A stretch of DNA of 64,000 nt from Arthrobacter sp. M2012083 (GCF_000281065.1 NZ_AKKK01000066.1:41936-105935); one strand, 5' to 3'; positions 25,208 through 34,869 are shown, counted from the stretch's first letter. Notes: generated by a model not told the origin, from the sequence alone. Made by a program: numbers and translations.

Positions 25208-26509
25208 ATGGTCAGCACGCCCACCCGCACCCGCGGCAAAGAACCCCGGGACGGGATGTCCAAGGCCGCGTCTGTTGACGACAGCCGGCCCAAGGGGCTC
25301 CGCGGACACCTGCGCGGCTTCTGGGAGAGCCTTGAAGGCAAGGGCAAAGCCCCCAACAGCTCCACGTATTACCTGATCCTCGGCTGTGCTCTCGCGTTGA
25401 CGGCCATCGGCATCATGATGGTGTTGTCCGCCTCCAGCGTTGAAGCCATCTCCGAAGGCAAATCACCCTACGCCGATGCCCTCAAGCAGGCGGTCTTCGG
25501 CGTCGTTGGACTTATTGCGATGTACGTCATCTCACGGACCAACGTGAACTGGATGAAGAAACTCTCCTGGTGGGCGCTGGGGGCCGTGATTGTTCTGCTG
25601 GCCTTGGTGCAGGTCATGGGCAACACCGTTAACGGCAACAAGAACTGGATCGACATCGGCGGTGTAACCCTCCAGCCCTCCGAGATGGCAAAGCTGATCC
25701 TCTGCGTCTGGATCGCTGCCGTCCTCGCCCGGAAGCAGAAGCTCCTTCACCGCTGGATGCACGTCATCATTCCCGTGGTTCCAGGCGCAGGCCTCGTCAT
25801 CGCGTTGGTGATGTTGGGAAACGACCTCGGAACAGTCATCGTCATCGCGGCGATCACCGCTGCCGGGCTCTACTTCGCCGGCGTACCGGGCCGCATGCTG
25901 GCCATCGCCGGTGCAGTGGGCGCAGTCGGTGCCGTCCTGGGGACCATCAGCAGCTCCAACCGCATCTGCCGCATCACGTCGTGGCTGGGAACTGCCTCCC
26001 AGCAGTGCACCGAGCAGTTTGATTTCGACTTCCAATCCACCAACGGCATGTACGGCCTTGCGCAGGGGAGCTGGACCGGGCTGGGCCTCGGACAAAGCCG
26101 GCAGAAGTACAACTGGCTTCCGGAAGCCCACAACGACTTCATCTTTGCCATTATCGGCGAGGAACTCGGCCTCGTGGGGACCATCGTGGTCCTGGTCCTC
26201 TTCGCGATTCTTGGTATTGCCATCTTCCGTGTGGTGGTCAGGCAGACTGATCCTTTCCAGCGCACCCTTGCCGGTGGAATCATGGTGTGGCTGCTCGGCC
26301 AGGCAAGCATGAACATGGCCGTGGTGACCCAGCTCCTTCCCGTGGTGGGCGTGCCGCTTCCTTTCATCTCCTACGGCGGCTCCGCGCTGATCATGTCCCT
26401 CTGCGGCGTGGGCGTAGTGTTGTCTTTGGCCCGCGGCCAACTGCCAGCGCAGCAGCGTTCAGGATTCCTGCCGCGCCTCATGTCCAAGACAGCACGAAAG
26501 CGTACCTAG
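25208..26509 (+). CDS. ftsW: Lipid II glycosyltransferase FtsW
   Basis: This SEDS-family septal peptidoglycan polymerase (433 aa, about ten membrane helices) partners FtsI. A ~50-residue basic cytoplasmic N-terminus precedes the first helix. Family motifs include GNKNWIDIGGVTLQPSEMAKL, the acidic loop region and AIIGEELGLVG, plus PFISYGGSAL near the C-terminus. GAGGAG lies 5 nt before the ATG. Confidence 0.96.
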   Translation: MVSTPTRTRGKEPRDGMSKAASVDDSRPKGLRGHLRGFWESLEGKGKAPNSSTYYLILGCALALTAIGIMMVLSASSVEAISEGKSPYADALKQAVFGVVGLIAMYVISRTNVNWMKKLSWWALGAVIVLLALVQVMGNTVNGNKNWIDIGGVTLQPSEMAKLILCVWIAAVLARKQKLLHRWMHVIIPVVPGAGLVIALVMLGNDLGTVIVIAAITAAGLYFAGVPGRMLAIAGAVGAVGAVLGTISSSNRICRITSWLGTASQQCTEQFDFDFQSTNGMYGLAQGSWTGLGLGQSRQKYNWLPEAHNDFIFAIIGEELGLVGTIVVLVLFAILGIAIFRVVVRQTDPFQRTLAGGIMVWLLGQASMNMAVVTQLLPVVGVPLPFISYGGSALIMSLCGVGVVLSLARGQLPAQQRSGFLPRLMSKTARKRT

Positions 26510-26515
26510 CACTTC

Positions 26516-27634
26516 ATGACTTTTGATTCCGACAACGCGTCCAAGCCTTTGTCCGTCGTCCTTGCCGGCGGCGGAACTGCCGGTCACGTCAGCCCGTTGC
26601 TGGCCATTGCCGGTGCCATCAGGGACAAGCGACCGGAGGCTGCCATCCTTGCTGTCGGTACGCCGTCGGGCATGGAAACCCGCCTCGTCCCCGCAGCCGG
26701 GTATGAACTTGCCACCATTGACCGTGTTCCGTTTCCGCGCAGGCCCTCAGCTGACCTCGTTAAGTTGCCATCTCGTTTGAGCGGCGCGGTCCGGCAGGCC
26801 CGGCGCATCCTGGAAGAATCCCGCGCGGACGTGTTGGTGGGTGTGGGCGGGTACGTCTGCACACCGATGTACCTTGCCGCCAGGAAACTCAGGATTCCCA
26901 TCGTCATCCATGAGGCCAACATGAAGGCCGGCCTGGCCAACCGGGTCGGCGCCCGGTTCAGCAACCATGTTGCCGTGGCATTTGCCGGTACCCGTTTGAG
27001 GGGGGCACGCCACGTAGGCATGCCTATGCGCCGGGCCATCTCGCAACTTCACAGGACTACTGCTGCCCCTGCCGCAAAGGCTGCGCTTGGCTTGGATGCC
27101 CACCGCCCTGCGCTGATCGTCACAGGCGGCTCGTCAGGGGCGTTGAGTATCAACCGTGCCATCACTGCCGCGCTTCCCGCGCTGGCGGCTGCAGGCGTAC
27201 AGACGCTGCACATTACGGGCATCGGCAAAGCCGTCAAGAATAGCGACGGCGGACTTCTCACTGCGGATGGCTATCGGCAGGTTGAGTACGTGGACGGTAT
27301 GGAGAACGTCTACGCCGCTGCCGATGTCCTCCTTGCCCGTGCCGGGGCCGGAACCGTCAGCGAGGTAGCGGCGGTGGGAGTCCCCGCAGTTTTTGTGCCC
27401 CTGCCCATTGGCAACGGAGAACAGGCACTGAACGCAGCCCCTTTGGTTGCCGCCGGGGGCGCCATGATGGTGGATGACAAGGACCTCAGTCCGGAATGGC
27501 TGCGAAGCGAAGTGATTCCGCTTTTGACAGATAGCAGCAGGCTCAGCGACATGGCCCGTAAATCCGAGGCCCTCGGTATCAGAAACGCCGATCAGCGCAT
27601 GGCTGATCTTGTCTTGGAAGCGGTATCCGCATGA
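26516..27634 (+). CDS. murG: Undecaprenyldiphospho-muramoylpentapeptide GlcNAc transferase
   Basis: This peripheral membrane GT28 glycosyltransferase (372 aa) converts lipid I to lipid II. The N-terminal glycine loop LAGGGTAGHVSP (~16-27), VHEANMKAGLANR, TGGSSGALSIN and the UDP-GlcNAc site with ARAGAGTVSEVAAVG are all present. The start follows ftsW by 6 nt without a strong ribosome site, which suggests coupling. The end overlaps murC as ATGA. Confidence 0.96.
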   Translation: MTFDSDNASKPLSVVLAGGGTAGHVSPLLAIAGAIRDKRPEAAILAVGTPSGMETRLVPAAGYELATIDRVPFPRRPSADLVKLPSRLSGAVRQARRILEESRADVLVGVGGYVCTPMYLAARKLRIPIVIHEANMKAGLANRVGARFSNHVAVAFAGTRLRGARHVGMPMRRAISQLHRTTAAPAAKAALGLDAHRPALIVTGGSSGALSINRAITAALPALAAAGVQTLHITGIGKAVKNSDGGLLTADGYRQVEYVDGMENVYAAADVLLARAGAGTVSEVAAVGVPAVFVPLPIGNGEQALNAAPLVAAGGAMMVDDKDLSPEWLRSEVIPLLTDSSRLSDMARKSEALGIRNADQRMADLVLEAVSA

Positions 27635-29001
27635 CCACCAGCATCGCCCGCCTAGAGTCCCTCGGACGCGTTCACTTCATCGGCATCGGGGGAGTGGGGA
27701 TGTCCGCCGTCGCACGCATCATGGTGTCACGGGGTGTCCCGGTCAGCGGCACGGATGTCAAGGACTTGCCGGTCATGCGGGACCTCTCCTCGGCAGGAGC
27801 GCGCATCGCCGTGGGCTACGACGCCGGAAACCTGGGCGATGCCCAGACGGTTGTGGCCGGCTCAGCCATCCGTGCGGACAACCCGGAGCTGGTGGCGGCG
27901 CGTGATGCCGGGCTGCCCGTGCTGCACCGCTCAGAGGCGCTGGCCGCCACCATGGCCGGGCACCGGGTAGTAACCGTCGCGGGAACCCACGGCAAATCCA
28001 CCACGACTTCCATGGTTGCCGTCCTGCTCAAGGAAGCGGGCTTGGATCCCTCCTTTGCCATCGGCGCGAATGTTCCGGCCCTTGGCGTTAATGCGGCACA
28101 CGGGGCATCCGATATTTTCGTTGCAGAGGCCGATGAATCGGACGGTTCATTCCTCAACTACCGGCCCTTGATTGCTGTGGTCACCAACGTCGAGGCCGAT
28201 CACTTGGATCACTATGGGACGCCGGAAGCCGTCTTCGCCTCCTTCGATGCCTTTGCCGCACTCCTTCCTGCCGATGGCGTCCTGCTGGCATGTGCCGACG
28301 ACGCCGGTGCCCGGGCCTTGGCCGAACGCACAGCGTCCCAGGGGACCACGCGGGTGCTGACGTACGGCACATCCGACAACGCGGACATCCGGCTTCATGA
28401 TGGCGGCCCGGGCAACGTATCCGTGGCCTATAACGGCGACGTCAACAAACTCGACCTTCAGGTACCGGGGCGGCACAATGCCCTGAACGCGGCAGCTGCG
28501 TTCGCCGTCGCCGTCGAACTCGGCGTGGAACCTGGGGCTGCAGCGGCGGCGCTCGGCCACTTTACGGGCGCGTCCCGGCGCTTTGAGCTAAAGGGACAGG
28601 GCAGGGGGGTGCGGGTCTATGACGACTATGCCCACCATCCCACGGAGGTCCGTGCAGCTTTATCGGCGGCCCGTTCCGTCGCCGCCGGCAACAAGGTGCA
28701 CGTCCTCTTCCAGCCGCACCTGTTTTCGCGCACCCGTGAGTTCTCACAGGAGTTCGCGGCCGCGCTGGACCTGGCGGACACCGCCCTGGTCCTGGACATC
28801 TATCCAGCCCGCGAGGACCCCATTCCTGGTGTGACAAGCACGCTGATCACCGAGCATCTGGTGAACGGACGGCTGGTTTCCGCCGATGAAGCCGTAGACG
28901 CCGTGGCAGCCGTAGCAAGCGACGGCGATGTGGTGCTGACGGTGGGCGCCGGCGACGTCACTGCCTACGGGCCGTCGATTGTGGAGGCGTTGGGTGGCTA
29001 G
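27631..29001 (+). CDS. murC: UDP-N-acetylmuramate--L-alanine ligase
   Basis: This ligase (456 aa) adds the first amino acid, L-alanine, to UDP-MurNAc. Signatures are HFIGIGGVGMSAVARI (~15-30), the ATP loop VAGTHGKSTTTSM (~117-129), EADESDGSFL, and YDDYAHHPTEV. It overlaps murG by 4 nt and ftsQ by 8 nt. Confidence 0.96.
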   Translation: MTTSIARLESLGRVHFIGIGGVGMSAVARIMVSRGVPVSGTDVKDLPVMRDLSSAGARIAVGYDAGNLGDAQTVVAGSAIRADNPELVAARDAGLPVLHRSEALAATMAGHRVVTVAGTHGKSTTTSMVAVLLKEAGLDPSFAIGANVPALGVNAAHGASDIFVAEADESDGSFLNYRPLIAVVTNVEADHLDHYGTPEAVFASFDAFAALLPADGVLLACADDAGARALAERTASQGTTRVLTYGTSDNADIRLHDGGPGNVSVAYNGDVNKLDLQVPGRHNALNAAAAFAVAVELGVEPGAAAAALGHFTGASRRFELKGQGRGVRVYDDYAHHPTEVRAALSAARSVAAGNKVHVLFQPHLFSRTREFSQEFAAALDLADTALVLDIYPAREDPIPGVTSTLITEHLVNGRLVSADEAVDAVAAVASDGDVVLTVGAGDVTAYGPSIVEALGG

Positions 29002-29935
29002 CACCCGCAAGCCCACCTTCAAACCGGCTACGGACGTGCGCCCAAGCAAGGCTGGCCGGCCCCGGGGCGACTCGGCGGAGGTCATTAGTGCGCAGCGGTC
29101 CGTTGAACCGGAAGCACATACCTCGGAGAAGCCGGCAACCACTGCCAAGTCCGCAGGCGGTGCCTCGAAGGCGGCTGGCGGGGGCTCCAAAGACGGCAAG
29201 GCTCTGCCGGCGGACAACGTCATTGCCTTTCCTGAACCGAAGAAGCGCCGCCAACGGCGGCTCGTGCTCTGGACGCTTTCGATGGTGGCCGTTGTGGTCG
29301 GGGCTTTGATCGCAGGAGCGATATTCTCGCCCGTGCTTGCAGTCCGGACAATTACCGTGGATGGCACGACGTTGCTGACGCCGGACGCAGTGCAGAAAGC
29401 ACTCTCCGGCCTCGAAGGAAAACCGTTGCCACAGGTCAGCGAGCAGGAGATCAACGAGCTCCTGAAACCGCTGGTCCAGGTCAGGGCGGCCACCATGGAA
29501 GCGCGGCCGCCATCGGAGCTGCTGGTGCACGTGGACGAACGCGTCCCGGTGGCACTGCTAAAGCAGGGGGACTCCTACGTCATGGTGGATGTGGACGGTG
29601 TGCAGCTCGGAGCAACGAAGGACTTGACGGCAGTTGCACTGCCGTTGATCGATGCGGGAGTCGGCACTACCAACACCGGGTTGTTCAAGGCGATTGCTGC
29701 TGTGCTGGACACCTTGCCCGCCGATATCCTGGCCAGGATGTCCACGGCTTCTGCAGCATCAGCGGATGCCGTCGAGCTGAAACTGGTGGACGGAAAAACG
29801 GTAGTGTGGGGCAATGCCGAGGATAGGGAACTAAAGTCGAAGGCGCTTGAAGCGCTCCTGAGGATGCCGGCGGACCCAAAGGTTCCGGTCAGTGTCTACG
29901 ACGTCAGTGTTCCCCGGCATCCATTTACGAAATAA
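28994..29935 (+). CDS. ftsQ: Cell division protein FtsQ
   Basis: This bitopic divisome protein (313 aa) has a long hydrophilic cytoplasmic N-terminus (~1-85), a membrane helix (~91-115, LWTLSMVAVVVGALIAGAI), then a POTRA domain beginning VRTITVDG and a C-terminal FtsQ domain. I chose GTG 28994 because GGAGGC lies 5-7 nt upstream; a GTG at 28979 adds five residues. The start lies inside the end of murC. FtsQ links FtsL/FtsB-type proteins to the FtsZ ring. Confidence 0.92.
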   Translation: MASTRKPTFKPATDVRPSKAGRPRGDSAEVISAQRSVEPEAHTSEKPATTAKSAGGASKAAGGGSKDGKALPADNVIAFPEPKKRRQRRLVLWTLSMVAVVVGALIAGAIFSPVLAVRTITVDGTTLLTPDAVQKALSGLEGKPLPQVSEQEINELLKPLVQVRAATMEARPPSELLVHVDERVPVALLKQGDSYVMVDVDGVQLGATKDLTAVALPLIDAGVGTTNTGLFKAIAAVLDTLPADILARMSTASAASADAVELKLVDGKTVVWGNAEDRELKSKALEALLRMPADPKVPVSVYDVSVPRHPFTK

Positions 29936-30053
29936 GCAGTATTGAGAATGTAACCTGCGGCCGGCGGTGGCCTTATTTCACGACAATCACACGACACGCG
30001 CAAGCGGAGATTGCATGTGGGAACCAGAGGAAATACCGTCGCAGTAGAGTTAC

Positions 30054-30082
30054 TTGACATAACTATAACCTTCAACTAGAGG
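30054..30082 (+). promoter_or_regulatory. Candidate ftsZ promoter
   Basis: TTGACA (30054-30059), 17-bp spacer, then TAGAGG (30077-30082). The -35 is a consensus match; the -10 lacks the final T. It sits 70 nt before the ftsZ GTG, in the 216-bp ftsQ-ftsZ gap, which is otherwise empty. Confidence 0.5.
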
Positions 30083-30151
30083 GTTAAGGTCCAAGGATTC
30101 AAGTTGGACTCGATCAGTTTCGCTATAGGACACAAGCAAGGGGCACGAAAC

Positions 30152-31369
30152 GTGGCAGCACCGCAGAATTACTTGGCCGTCATCAAGGTCGTCGGCATCG
30201 GCGGCGGTGGCGTGAACGCAGTCAACCGCATGATCGAGGTCGGCCTCCGGGGCGTCGAGTTCATCGCCATCAACACCGACGCGCAGGCGCTGCTCATGAG
30301 CGACGCCGACGTCAAGCTCGACGTCGGACGTGAACTCACCCGCGGGCTCGGCGCCGGGGCAAACCCGGAGGTCGGCAAGCAGGCAGCAGAAGACCATGCC
30401 GACGAGATCGAAGAAGTTCTCCGTGGTGCTGACATGGTCTTCGTTACTGCAGGCGAGGGTGGTGGCACCGGAACCGGTGGCGCACCCGTGGTCGCGCGCA
30501 TCGCCCGCTCCCTCGGTGCGCTGACCATTGGCGTCGTGACCCGTCCGTTCACCTTCGAAGGCCGACGCCGTGCCGGCTCTGCCGAGGCCGGCATTGACGC
30601 CCTCCGCGACGAAGTCGACACTTTGATCGTCATCCCCAACGATCGCCTCCTGTCCATCAGTGATCGCAATGTCTCCGTCCTGGACGCTTTCCGCTCCGCG
30701 GACCAGGTGCTCCTTTCCGGTGTCCAGGGCATCACGGACCTTATTACGACCCCGGGCCTGATCAACCTCGACTTCGCGGACGTCAAGTCAGTGATGCAGG
30801 GCGCAGGATCGGCCCTCATGGGTATCGGTTCCGCCCGTGGTGAAGACCGCGCCGTCAAGGCCGCCGAACTGGCCATCGCCTCCCCGCTCCTGGAGGCCTC
30901 CATCGACGGTGCCCACGGTGTCCTTCTTTCCATCCAGGGCGGCTCCGATCTCGGGCTGTTCGAGATCAACGAAGCTGCCCGCCTTGTGCAGGAAGTGGCC
31001 CACCCCGAGGCGAACATCATCTTCGGTGCCGTCATTGACGACGCCCTCGGCGACGAAGCACGCGTGACTGTCATTGCTGCAGGCTTCGACGACGTCAAGG
31101 CGACTTCGCCTTCCATGGACCAGTCCCGTCCGGCCCAGAACCCCGTGCCCTCGGACCGTCCGGCTGCTCCGAGCAGCGCGCCCTCCAGCGCCGCCCCGCA
31201 GCACGCTACGGCGGGCATCGGCGCGGCAGGGTTGAGCAACTGGGGCCAGCAGCGTCCCTCCGCTCTGCCCGCAGACTCCGGCTTCGACGTCGACCTGCCT
31301 GCGGTAGTTGAACCCGACCTTTCGGGCAGCCGCTCGGATGACCTCGACGTTCCCGACTTCCTGAAGTAA
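30152..31369 (+). CDS. ftsZ: Cell division GTPase FtsZ
   Basis: This tubulin homologue (405 aa) polymerises into the cytokinetic ring. GTP-binding features are VVGIGGGGVNAVN near the N-terminus, the tubulin signature GGGTGTGGAP (~104-113), and NDRLL with the catalytic T7-loop region NLDFADVKSVM. A variable linker rich in Pro, Ala and Ser follows from about 318. The C-terminal peptide DDLDVPDFLK matches the actinobacterial anchor for SepF and FtsW. GTG 30152 has AAGGGG upstream; the frame opens further to 30104 without support. Confidence 0.97.
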   Translation: MAAPQNYLAVIKVVGIGGGGVNAVNRMIEVGLRGVEFIAINTDAQALLMSDADVKLDVGRELTRGLGAGANPEVGKQAAEDHADEIEEVLRGADMVFVTAGEGGGTGTGGAPVVARIARSLGALTIGVVTRPFTFEGRRRAGSAEAGIDALRDEVDTLIVIPNDRLLSISDRNVSVLDAFRSADQVLLSGVQGITDLITTPGLINLDFADVKSVMQGAGSALMGIGSARGEDRAVKAAELAIASPLLEASIDGAHGVLLSIQGGSDLGLFEINEAARLVQEVAHPEANIIFGAVIDDALGDEARVTVIAAGFDDVKATSPSMDQSRPAQNPVPSDRPAAPSSAPSSAAPQHATAGIGAAGLSNWGQQRPSALPADSGFDVDLPAVVEPDLSGSRSDDLDVPDFLK

Positions 31370-31394
31370 GCCACGTTCGGAGAGTCAGTACCAG

Positions 31395-32147
31395 GTGTTT
31401 TGGTGGCGAAATGAAGTACGGCCCGGCGTTTCTGTAGCCTTCACGGATGCAGGCGCCGGGAACCTGGCTCTCCATGTGGGGGATCATCCCCCGGACGTGA
31501 TGGCCCGTCGCGCCCGGTTGGAAGAGGCTTCCGGGCTGAGTGCCAGCGGTCCGGTTGCAGGGCGGTTCCAATATATGGATCAAGTCCACGGCAACCACGT
31601 TGAGTTCATTGCGGCTCACGGTCCCGGACCAACTGCTGATGCGATGGTCTCCGCCGCTGGATCGTCCAGCTCGCAGACACCTACACCAATCCCGCGTAGG
31701 CCACAGCCTCTGGCTGTCATGGTTGCTGATTGTGTCCCCGTTGTGCTCGTGGGGAGTGACTCCGACGACAATCCTGTCATAGCAGCTGCCCACGCCGGGC
31801 GTCCCGGTGTGGCTGCGGCCGTTGTGCCTGCCACTGTCGAAGAAATGCGACGGCTGGGAGCTGCCAACATCAGCGCTTGGCTCGGCCCGTCCATCTGCGG
31901 ATCCTGTTATGAGGTCCCGGACCAGCTGAGGGCCGACGTCGCAGCAAAAGTTCCCGGCACATGGTCTTCCACCTCGTGGGGAACGCCGGCACTGGACCTG
32001 CCGGCTGGTGTCCGGACCCAATTGGCTGCACTCGACGTGACTGTGGAGTATTCCGGAGAATGCACCCTCGAAAACGACTCCCTATTCTCCTACCGGCGGG
32101 ACTCCCGAACCGGTCGATTCGCAGGTTTGGTGTGGACGCATGACTAG
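31395..32147 (+). CDS. pgeF: PgeF/YfiH family peptidoglycan editing factor (laccase-domain purine nucleoside phosphorylase)
   Basis: This zinc enzyme (250 aa) belongs to the DUF152/YfiH family, reported as a purine nucleoside phosphorylase/adenosine deaminase and as a peptidoglycan editing factor. Metal ligands are visible in MDQVHGNHV, ADCVPVVLV and AAHAGRPG, with CGSCYEV further on. The chosen start is GTG 31395 (MFWWRNEVRPG). It commonly follows ftsZ in actinobacteria. It overlaps yggS by 8 nt. Confidence 0.88.
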   Translation: MFWWRNEVRPGVSVAFTDAGAGNLALHVGDHPPDVMARRARLEEASGLSASGPVAGRFQYMDQVHGNHVEFIAAHGPGPTADAMVSAAGSSSSQTPTPIPRRPQPLAVMVADCVPVVLVGSDSDDNPVIAAAHAGRPGVAAAVVPATVEEMRRLGAANISAWLGPSICGSCYEVPDQLRADVAAKVPGTWSSTSWGTPALDLPAGVRTQLAALDVTVEYSGECTLENDSLFSYRRDSRTGRFAGLVWTHD

Positions 32148-32898
32148 CCTTGGGTATGGCAATGAACAGCGGCAGGATTCGGGCGGCGACGCGCGTACCA
32201 CTGAGCTTGCTGACCGGCTCGGCCTGGTCCGGCAACGGATTGATTCGGCCGTCCACGCTGCTGGGCGGACTGATTCACCGCAGCTGATTGTGGTCACCAA
32301 GTTCCATCCCGCGGCGGACGTCCGTCGCCTGGTGGCCCTCGGCGTTACGGACGTCGGCGAAAACCGCGACCAGGAAGCCGCCGCCAAGAGTGCTGAGCTC
32401 GCAAACGTTGATGTCAAATGGCATTTCATCGGACAGCTTCAGAGCAATAAGGCGAAGTCCGTGGCCAAGTACGCCTCGTCGGTCCAGTCCATAGACCGCG
32501 CGGCGGTTGTTGACGCTTTGGCCAAGGCCATCGCCCGTGAAAAGGATGCCACGGGGCGAAGCGACCTCGACTGCTTCATCCAGGTCAGTTTGGACGACGA
32601 CGCCGGCGCGCACCGCGGCGGTGCCAACCCTTCCGACGTTGAGGTCCTCGCAGGAAAAATACAATCAGCGGAAGGGCTGCGGTTGGCCGGGCTGATGGCC
32701 GTGGCGCCGCTGGGGGCCGATCCGAACGCCGCATTTGAAAAGCTCGCCGGGATTTCCCAGGCACTCTGCGCCATTCATCCCGCCGCAACAGGTATTTCTG
32801 CGGGGATGAGCCAGGATCTGGAAGCAGCGGTGAAGTTCGGGGCGACACACCTGAGAATTGGCTCCGATATTCTCGGTTCCCGTCCGGCCGTGGGGTAG
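32140..32898 (+). CDS. YggS family PLP homeostasis protein
   Basis: This PLP-binding protein (252 aa) has an alanine-racemase-like barrel. The lysine that holds PLP is in LIVVTKFHPA (~50-59), followed by GENRDQEAAAK and WHFIGQLQSNK. The motif GMSQDLEAAVKFGATHLRIGSDILG closes the barrel. The family buffers free PLP rather than catalysing a reaction. Its place between pgeF and sepF is conserved in actinobacteria. Confidence 0.92.
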   Translation: MTSLGYGNEQRQDSGGDARTTELADRLGLVRQRIDSAVHAAGRTDSPQLIVVTKFHPAADVRRLVALGVTDVGENRDQEAAAKSAELANVDVKWHFIGQLQSNKAKSVAKYASSVQSIDRAAVVDALAKAIAREKDATGRSDLDCFIQVSLDDDAGAHRGGANPSDVEVLAGKIQSAEGLRLAGLMAVAPLGADPNAAFEKLAGISQALCAIHPAATGISAGMSQDLEAAVKFGATHLRIGSDILGSRPAVG

Positions 32899-32906
32899 CG
32901 TCAAAG

Positions 32907-32935
32907 TATTGGAATGACGGGCCGGGGTTCCAATA
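32907..32935. repeat. Inverted repeat between yggS and sepF
   Basis: TATTGGAA and TTCCAATA are separated by 13 nt. No T run follows, so it may be a weak attenuator or mRNA stabiliser ahead of sepF rather than a full terminator. Confidence 0.45.
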
Positions 32936-32984
32936 ATGTCAAGTCATGGCGGCCCGCCTACTGCAGAACTGATAGGAGTGCACC

Positions 32985-33521
32985 ATGGCTGGCGCTCTGC
33001 GCAAGACAATGATCTATCTTGGGCTCGCCGACGGCGATGAACACTACGAATCTGAGCAGTCCGTCGCCACGCACCACGATGAAGAACGCCCCCAGGCACA
33101 GGAACGGGAAGAGCGCCGTGCGCCTGCTCCCGTCCGGGAAGTTGTCCGTGAAATGCCCACTGTTGATGCCGAAGAGGAATACCGCGCACCCGTGACACCC
33201 ATCAAGCGTGCGGCGTCCAGCCGCGAAGATGCCTCGGGCCTGAGGCAGATCACCACCGTTCACCCGCGTTCATACAACGATGCCAAGGTCATCGGTGAGA
33301 GTTTCAGGGATGGCATTCCTGTGATCATGAATGTCACCGACATGGGTGAGGCCGACGCCAAGCGACTCGTGGACTTCTCTGCCGGCCTTGTTTTTGGCCT
33401 GCACGGCAGCATCGAGAGGGTGACCAACAAAGTCTTCCTGTTGTCGCCGTCGTACGTTGAGGTCATCGGAGATGACAAGAAGGCCAGCGAAACGCAGGCC
33501 AGTTTCTTCAACCAGAGCTGA
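32985..33521 (+). CDS. sepF: Cell division protein SepF
   Basis: This membrane-binding FtsZ anchor (178 aa) starts with an amphipathic N-terminus (AGALRKTMIYLGLA). An acidic, Arg-rich linker (~18-85) follows, then the SepF core (~90-170) with RSYNDAKVIGESF, PVIMNVTDM, and VDFSAGLVFGLHG. GGAG lies 7 nt before the ATG. In actinobacteria SepF is the essential FtsZ tether, replacing FtsA. Confidence 0.95.
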   Translation: MAGALRKTMIYLGLADGDEHYESEQSVATHHDEERPQAQEREERRAPAPVREVVREMPTVDAEEEYRAPVTPIKRAASSREDASGLRQITTVHPRSYNDAKVIGESFRDGIPVIMNVTDMGEADAKRLVDFSAGLVFGLHGSIERVTNKVFLLSPSYVEVIGDDKKASETQASFFNQS

Positions 33522-33538
33522 CAACAGTCTTATTGCGG

Positions 33539-33568
33539 ATGCCAGGCGGGTCAACCTGCCTGGCATCT
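33539..33568 (+). terminator. Hairpin after sepF
   Basis: GATGCCAGGC and GCCTGGCATC form a 10-bp stem 18 nt past the sepF stop, followed by a short TG/TT-rich tail. Confidence 0.65.
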
Positions 33569-33628
33569 GTGTTGCAATAGTAGGGACCGATCCGCATTCC
33601 GGAACAAGTGGGAGATCTGAGCTAACTC

Positions 33629-33916
33629 GTGGGCATTGTTTTCGGCCTTATCTATATTGTGTTGTTGCTGTTCTTCATTGCCCTGATCATCCGACTCATC
33701 TTCGAATGGGTCCAGATGTTCGCCCGCCAGTGGCGGCCAAGGGGTGTGGCGTTGGTTACAGCCCATGTGGTGTACTCCGTGACGGATCCTCCGCTAGGCA
33801 GGCTCCGGAGACTCATACCACCGCTCCAACTGGGCGGAATATCGCTGGATTTGGGCTTCCTTATCCTGATTATTGCCGTCAGCATTGCCATGGCAGTGAC
33901 CAGCAGCCTGGCGTAG
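33629..33916 (+). CDS. YggT family membrane protein
   Basis: This small membrane protein (95 aa) has two helices (~2-25, IVFGLIYIVLLLFFIALIIRL; ~73-93) and the family segment SVTDPPLGRLRRLIPP between them. The GTG start has a distant GGGAG only. YggT genes sit between sepF and wag31 in most actinobacteria; a role in envelope or osmotic balance is proposed but unproven. Confidence 0.9.
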   Translation: MGIVFGLIYIVLLLFFIALIIRLIFEWVQMFARQWRPRGVALVTAHVVYSVTDPPLGRLRRLIPPLQLGGISLDLGFLILIIAVSIAMAVTSSLA

Positions 33917-34072
33917 CTGCTCCGCGGAACCCGGGCCACCGATGGTCCATAGGCCGCAAATTCTCCAAATCAACACGATGGTGTTGAATTGGAGGAACAA
34001 GATGATATTTAGGTACCGTAGTTTTGAACGGCCGGAAGGCCTACTGACTAACTAGACCAACGAGGTGACCAG

Positions 34073-34771
34073 ATGGCTTTGACGCCAGAAGACGTTGTCA
34101 ACAAGCGCTTTCAGCCGACCAAGTTCCGCGAAGGCTACGACCAGGATGAGGTCGATGACTTCCTCGACGAGATCGTGGTGGAGCTTCGCCGCTTGAACCA
34201 GGAGAACGACGAACTTCGCAAGAAGCTCGGCGAAGCTGGATCGGCTGTTCCCGCTGCAACTGCTGCAGCCCCGGTCGTAGAGAAGGTTCCGGCCCCGGTC
34301 AAGGTGGACAAGGAAGCCGAGGCGAAGGCGGAAGCCGAAGCCAAGGCTGCCGAAGCTGCCAAGAAGAAGGAAGCCGAGCAAGCTGCCGCCGCTGCCGCAG
34401 CTCCGAAGGCACCCGCTGCCAGCAACGGCGTCACCTCTTCTGCTGAGTCTGCTGCAGGCCTGCTTGCCATGGCACAGCAGATGCACGACAAGCACGTTTC
34501 AGACGGTGCGCAGCAGAAAGAAAAGATCATTGCCGAGGCTCAGATCGAGGCGTCCAGCCTTGTCAACGACGCCCAGGAGAAGTCCCGCAAGATCCTTGGT
34601 GCCCTTGAGCAGCAGCGCTCCGTTCTTGAGCGGAAGGTTGAGCAGCTCCGCGGCTTCGAGCGCGACTACCGTTCACGCCTGAAGGCTTACATCGAGGGTC
34701 AGCTCCGCGACCTCGACGCCCGTGGTTCTGTCGCCGCACCTGAGGTTGGCGAAGCAACCGCCGACGTTTAG
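34073..34771 (+). CDS. wag31: DivIVA/Wag31 polar growth protein
   Basis: This coiled-coil scaffold (232 aa) gathers at poles and septa and directs wall synthesis. The N-terminal DivIVA domain contains ALTPEDVVNKRFQPTKFREG and the coiled coil VDDFLDEIVVELRRLNQEN. A low-complexity Ala/Lys/Glu linker (~75-122) follows, then a second long coiled coil to about 215. GAGGTGACC precedes the ATG. A strong hairpin follows the gene, ending the division cluster. Confidence 0.96.
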   Translation: MALTPEDVVNKRFQPTKFREGYDQDEVDDFLDEIVVELRRLNQENDELRKKLGEAGSAVPAATAAAPVVEKVPAPVKVDKEAEAKAEAEAKAAEAAKKKEAEQAAAAAAAPKAPAASNGVTSSAESAAGLLAMAQQMHDKHVSDGAQQKEKIIAEAQIEASSLVNDAQEKSRKILGALEQQRSVLERKVEQLRGFERDYRSRLKAYIEGQLRDLDARGSVAAPEVGEATADV

Positions 34772-34782
34772 CAAGTATTCTG

Positions 34783-34820
34783 AAAGCCGGTGGCTGAGGA
34801 CTCCTCGGCCGCCGGCTTTT
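34783..34820 (+). terminator. Terminator after wag31
   Basis: AAAGCCGG and CCGGCTTT flank a second short paired region (TGAGGA/TCCTCG), and a T run closes the stem. Confidence 0.85.
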
Positions 34821-34869
34821 GCTGTTAAAGACTGACAGCAGCCCGCCACGCTTCCCGAATGAAAGCACT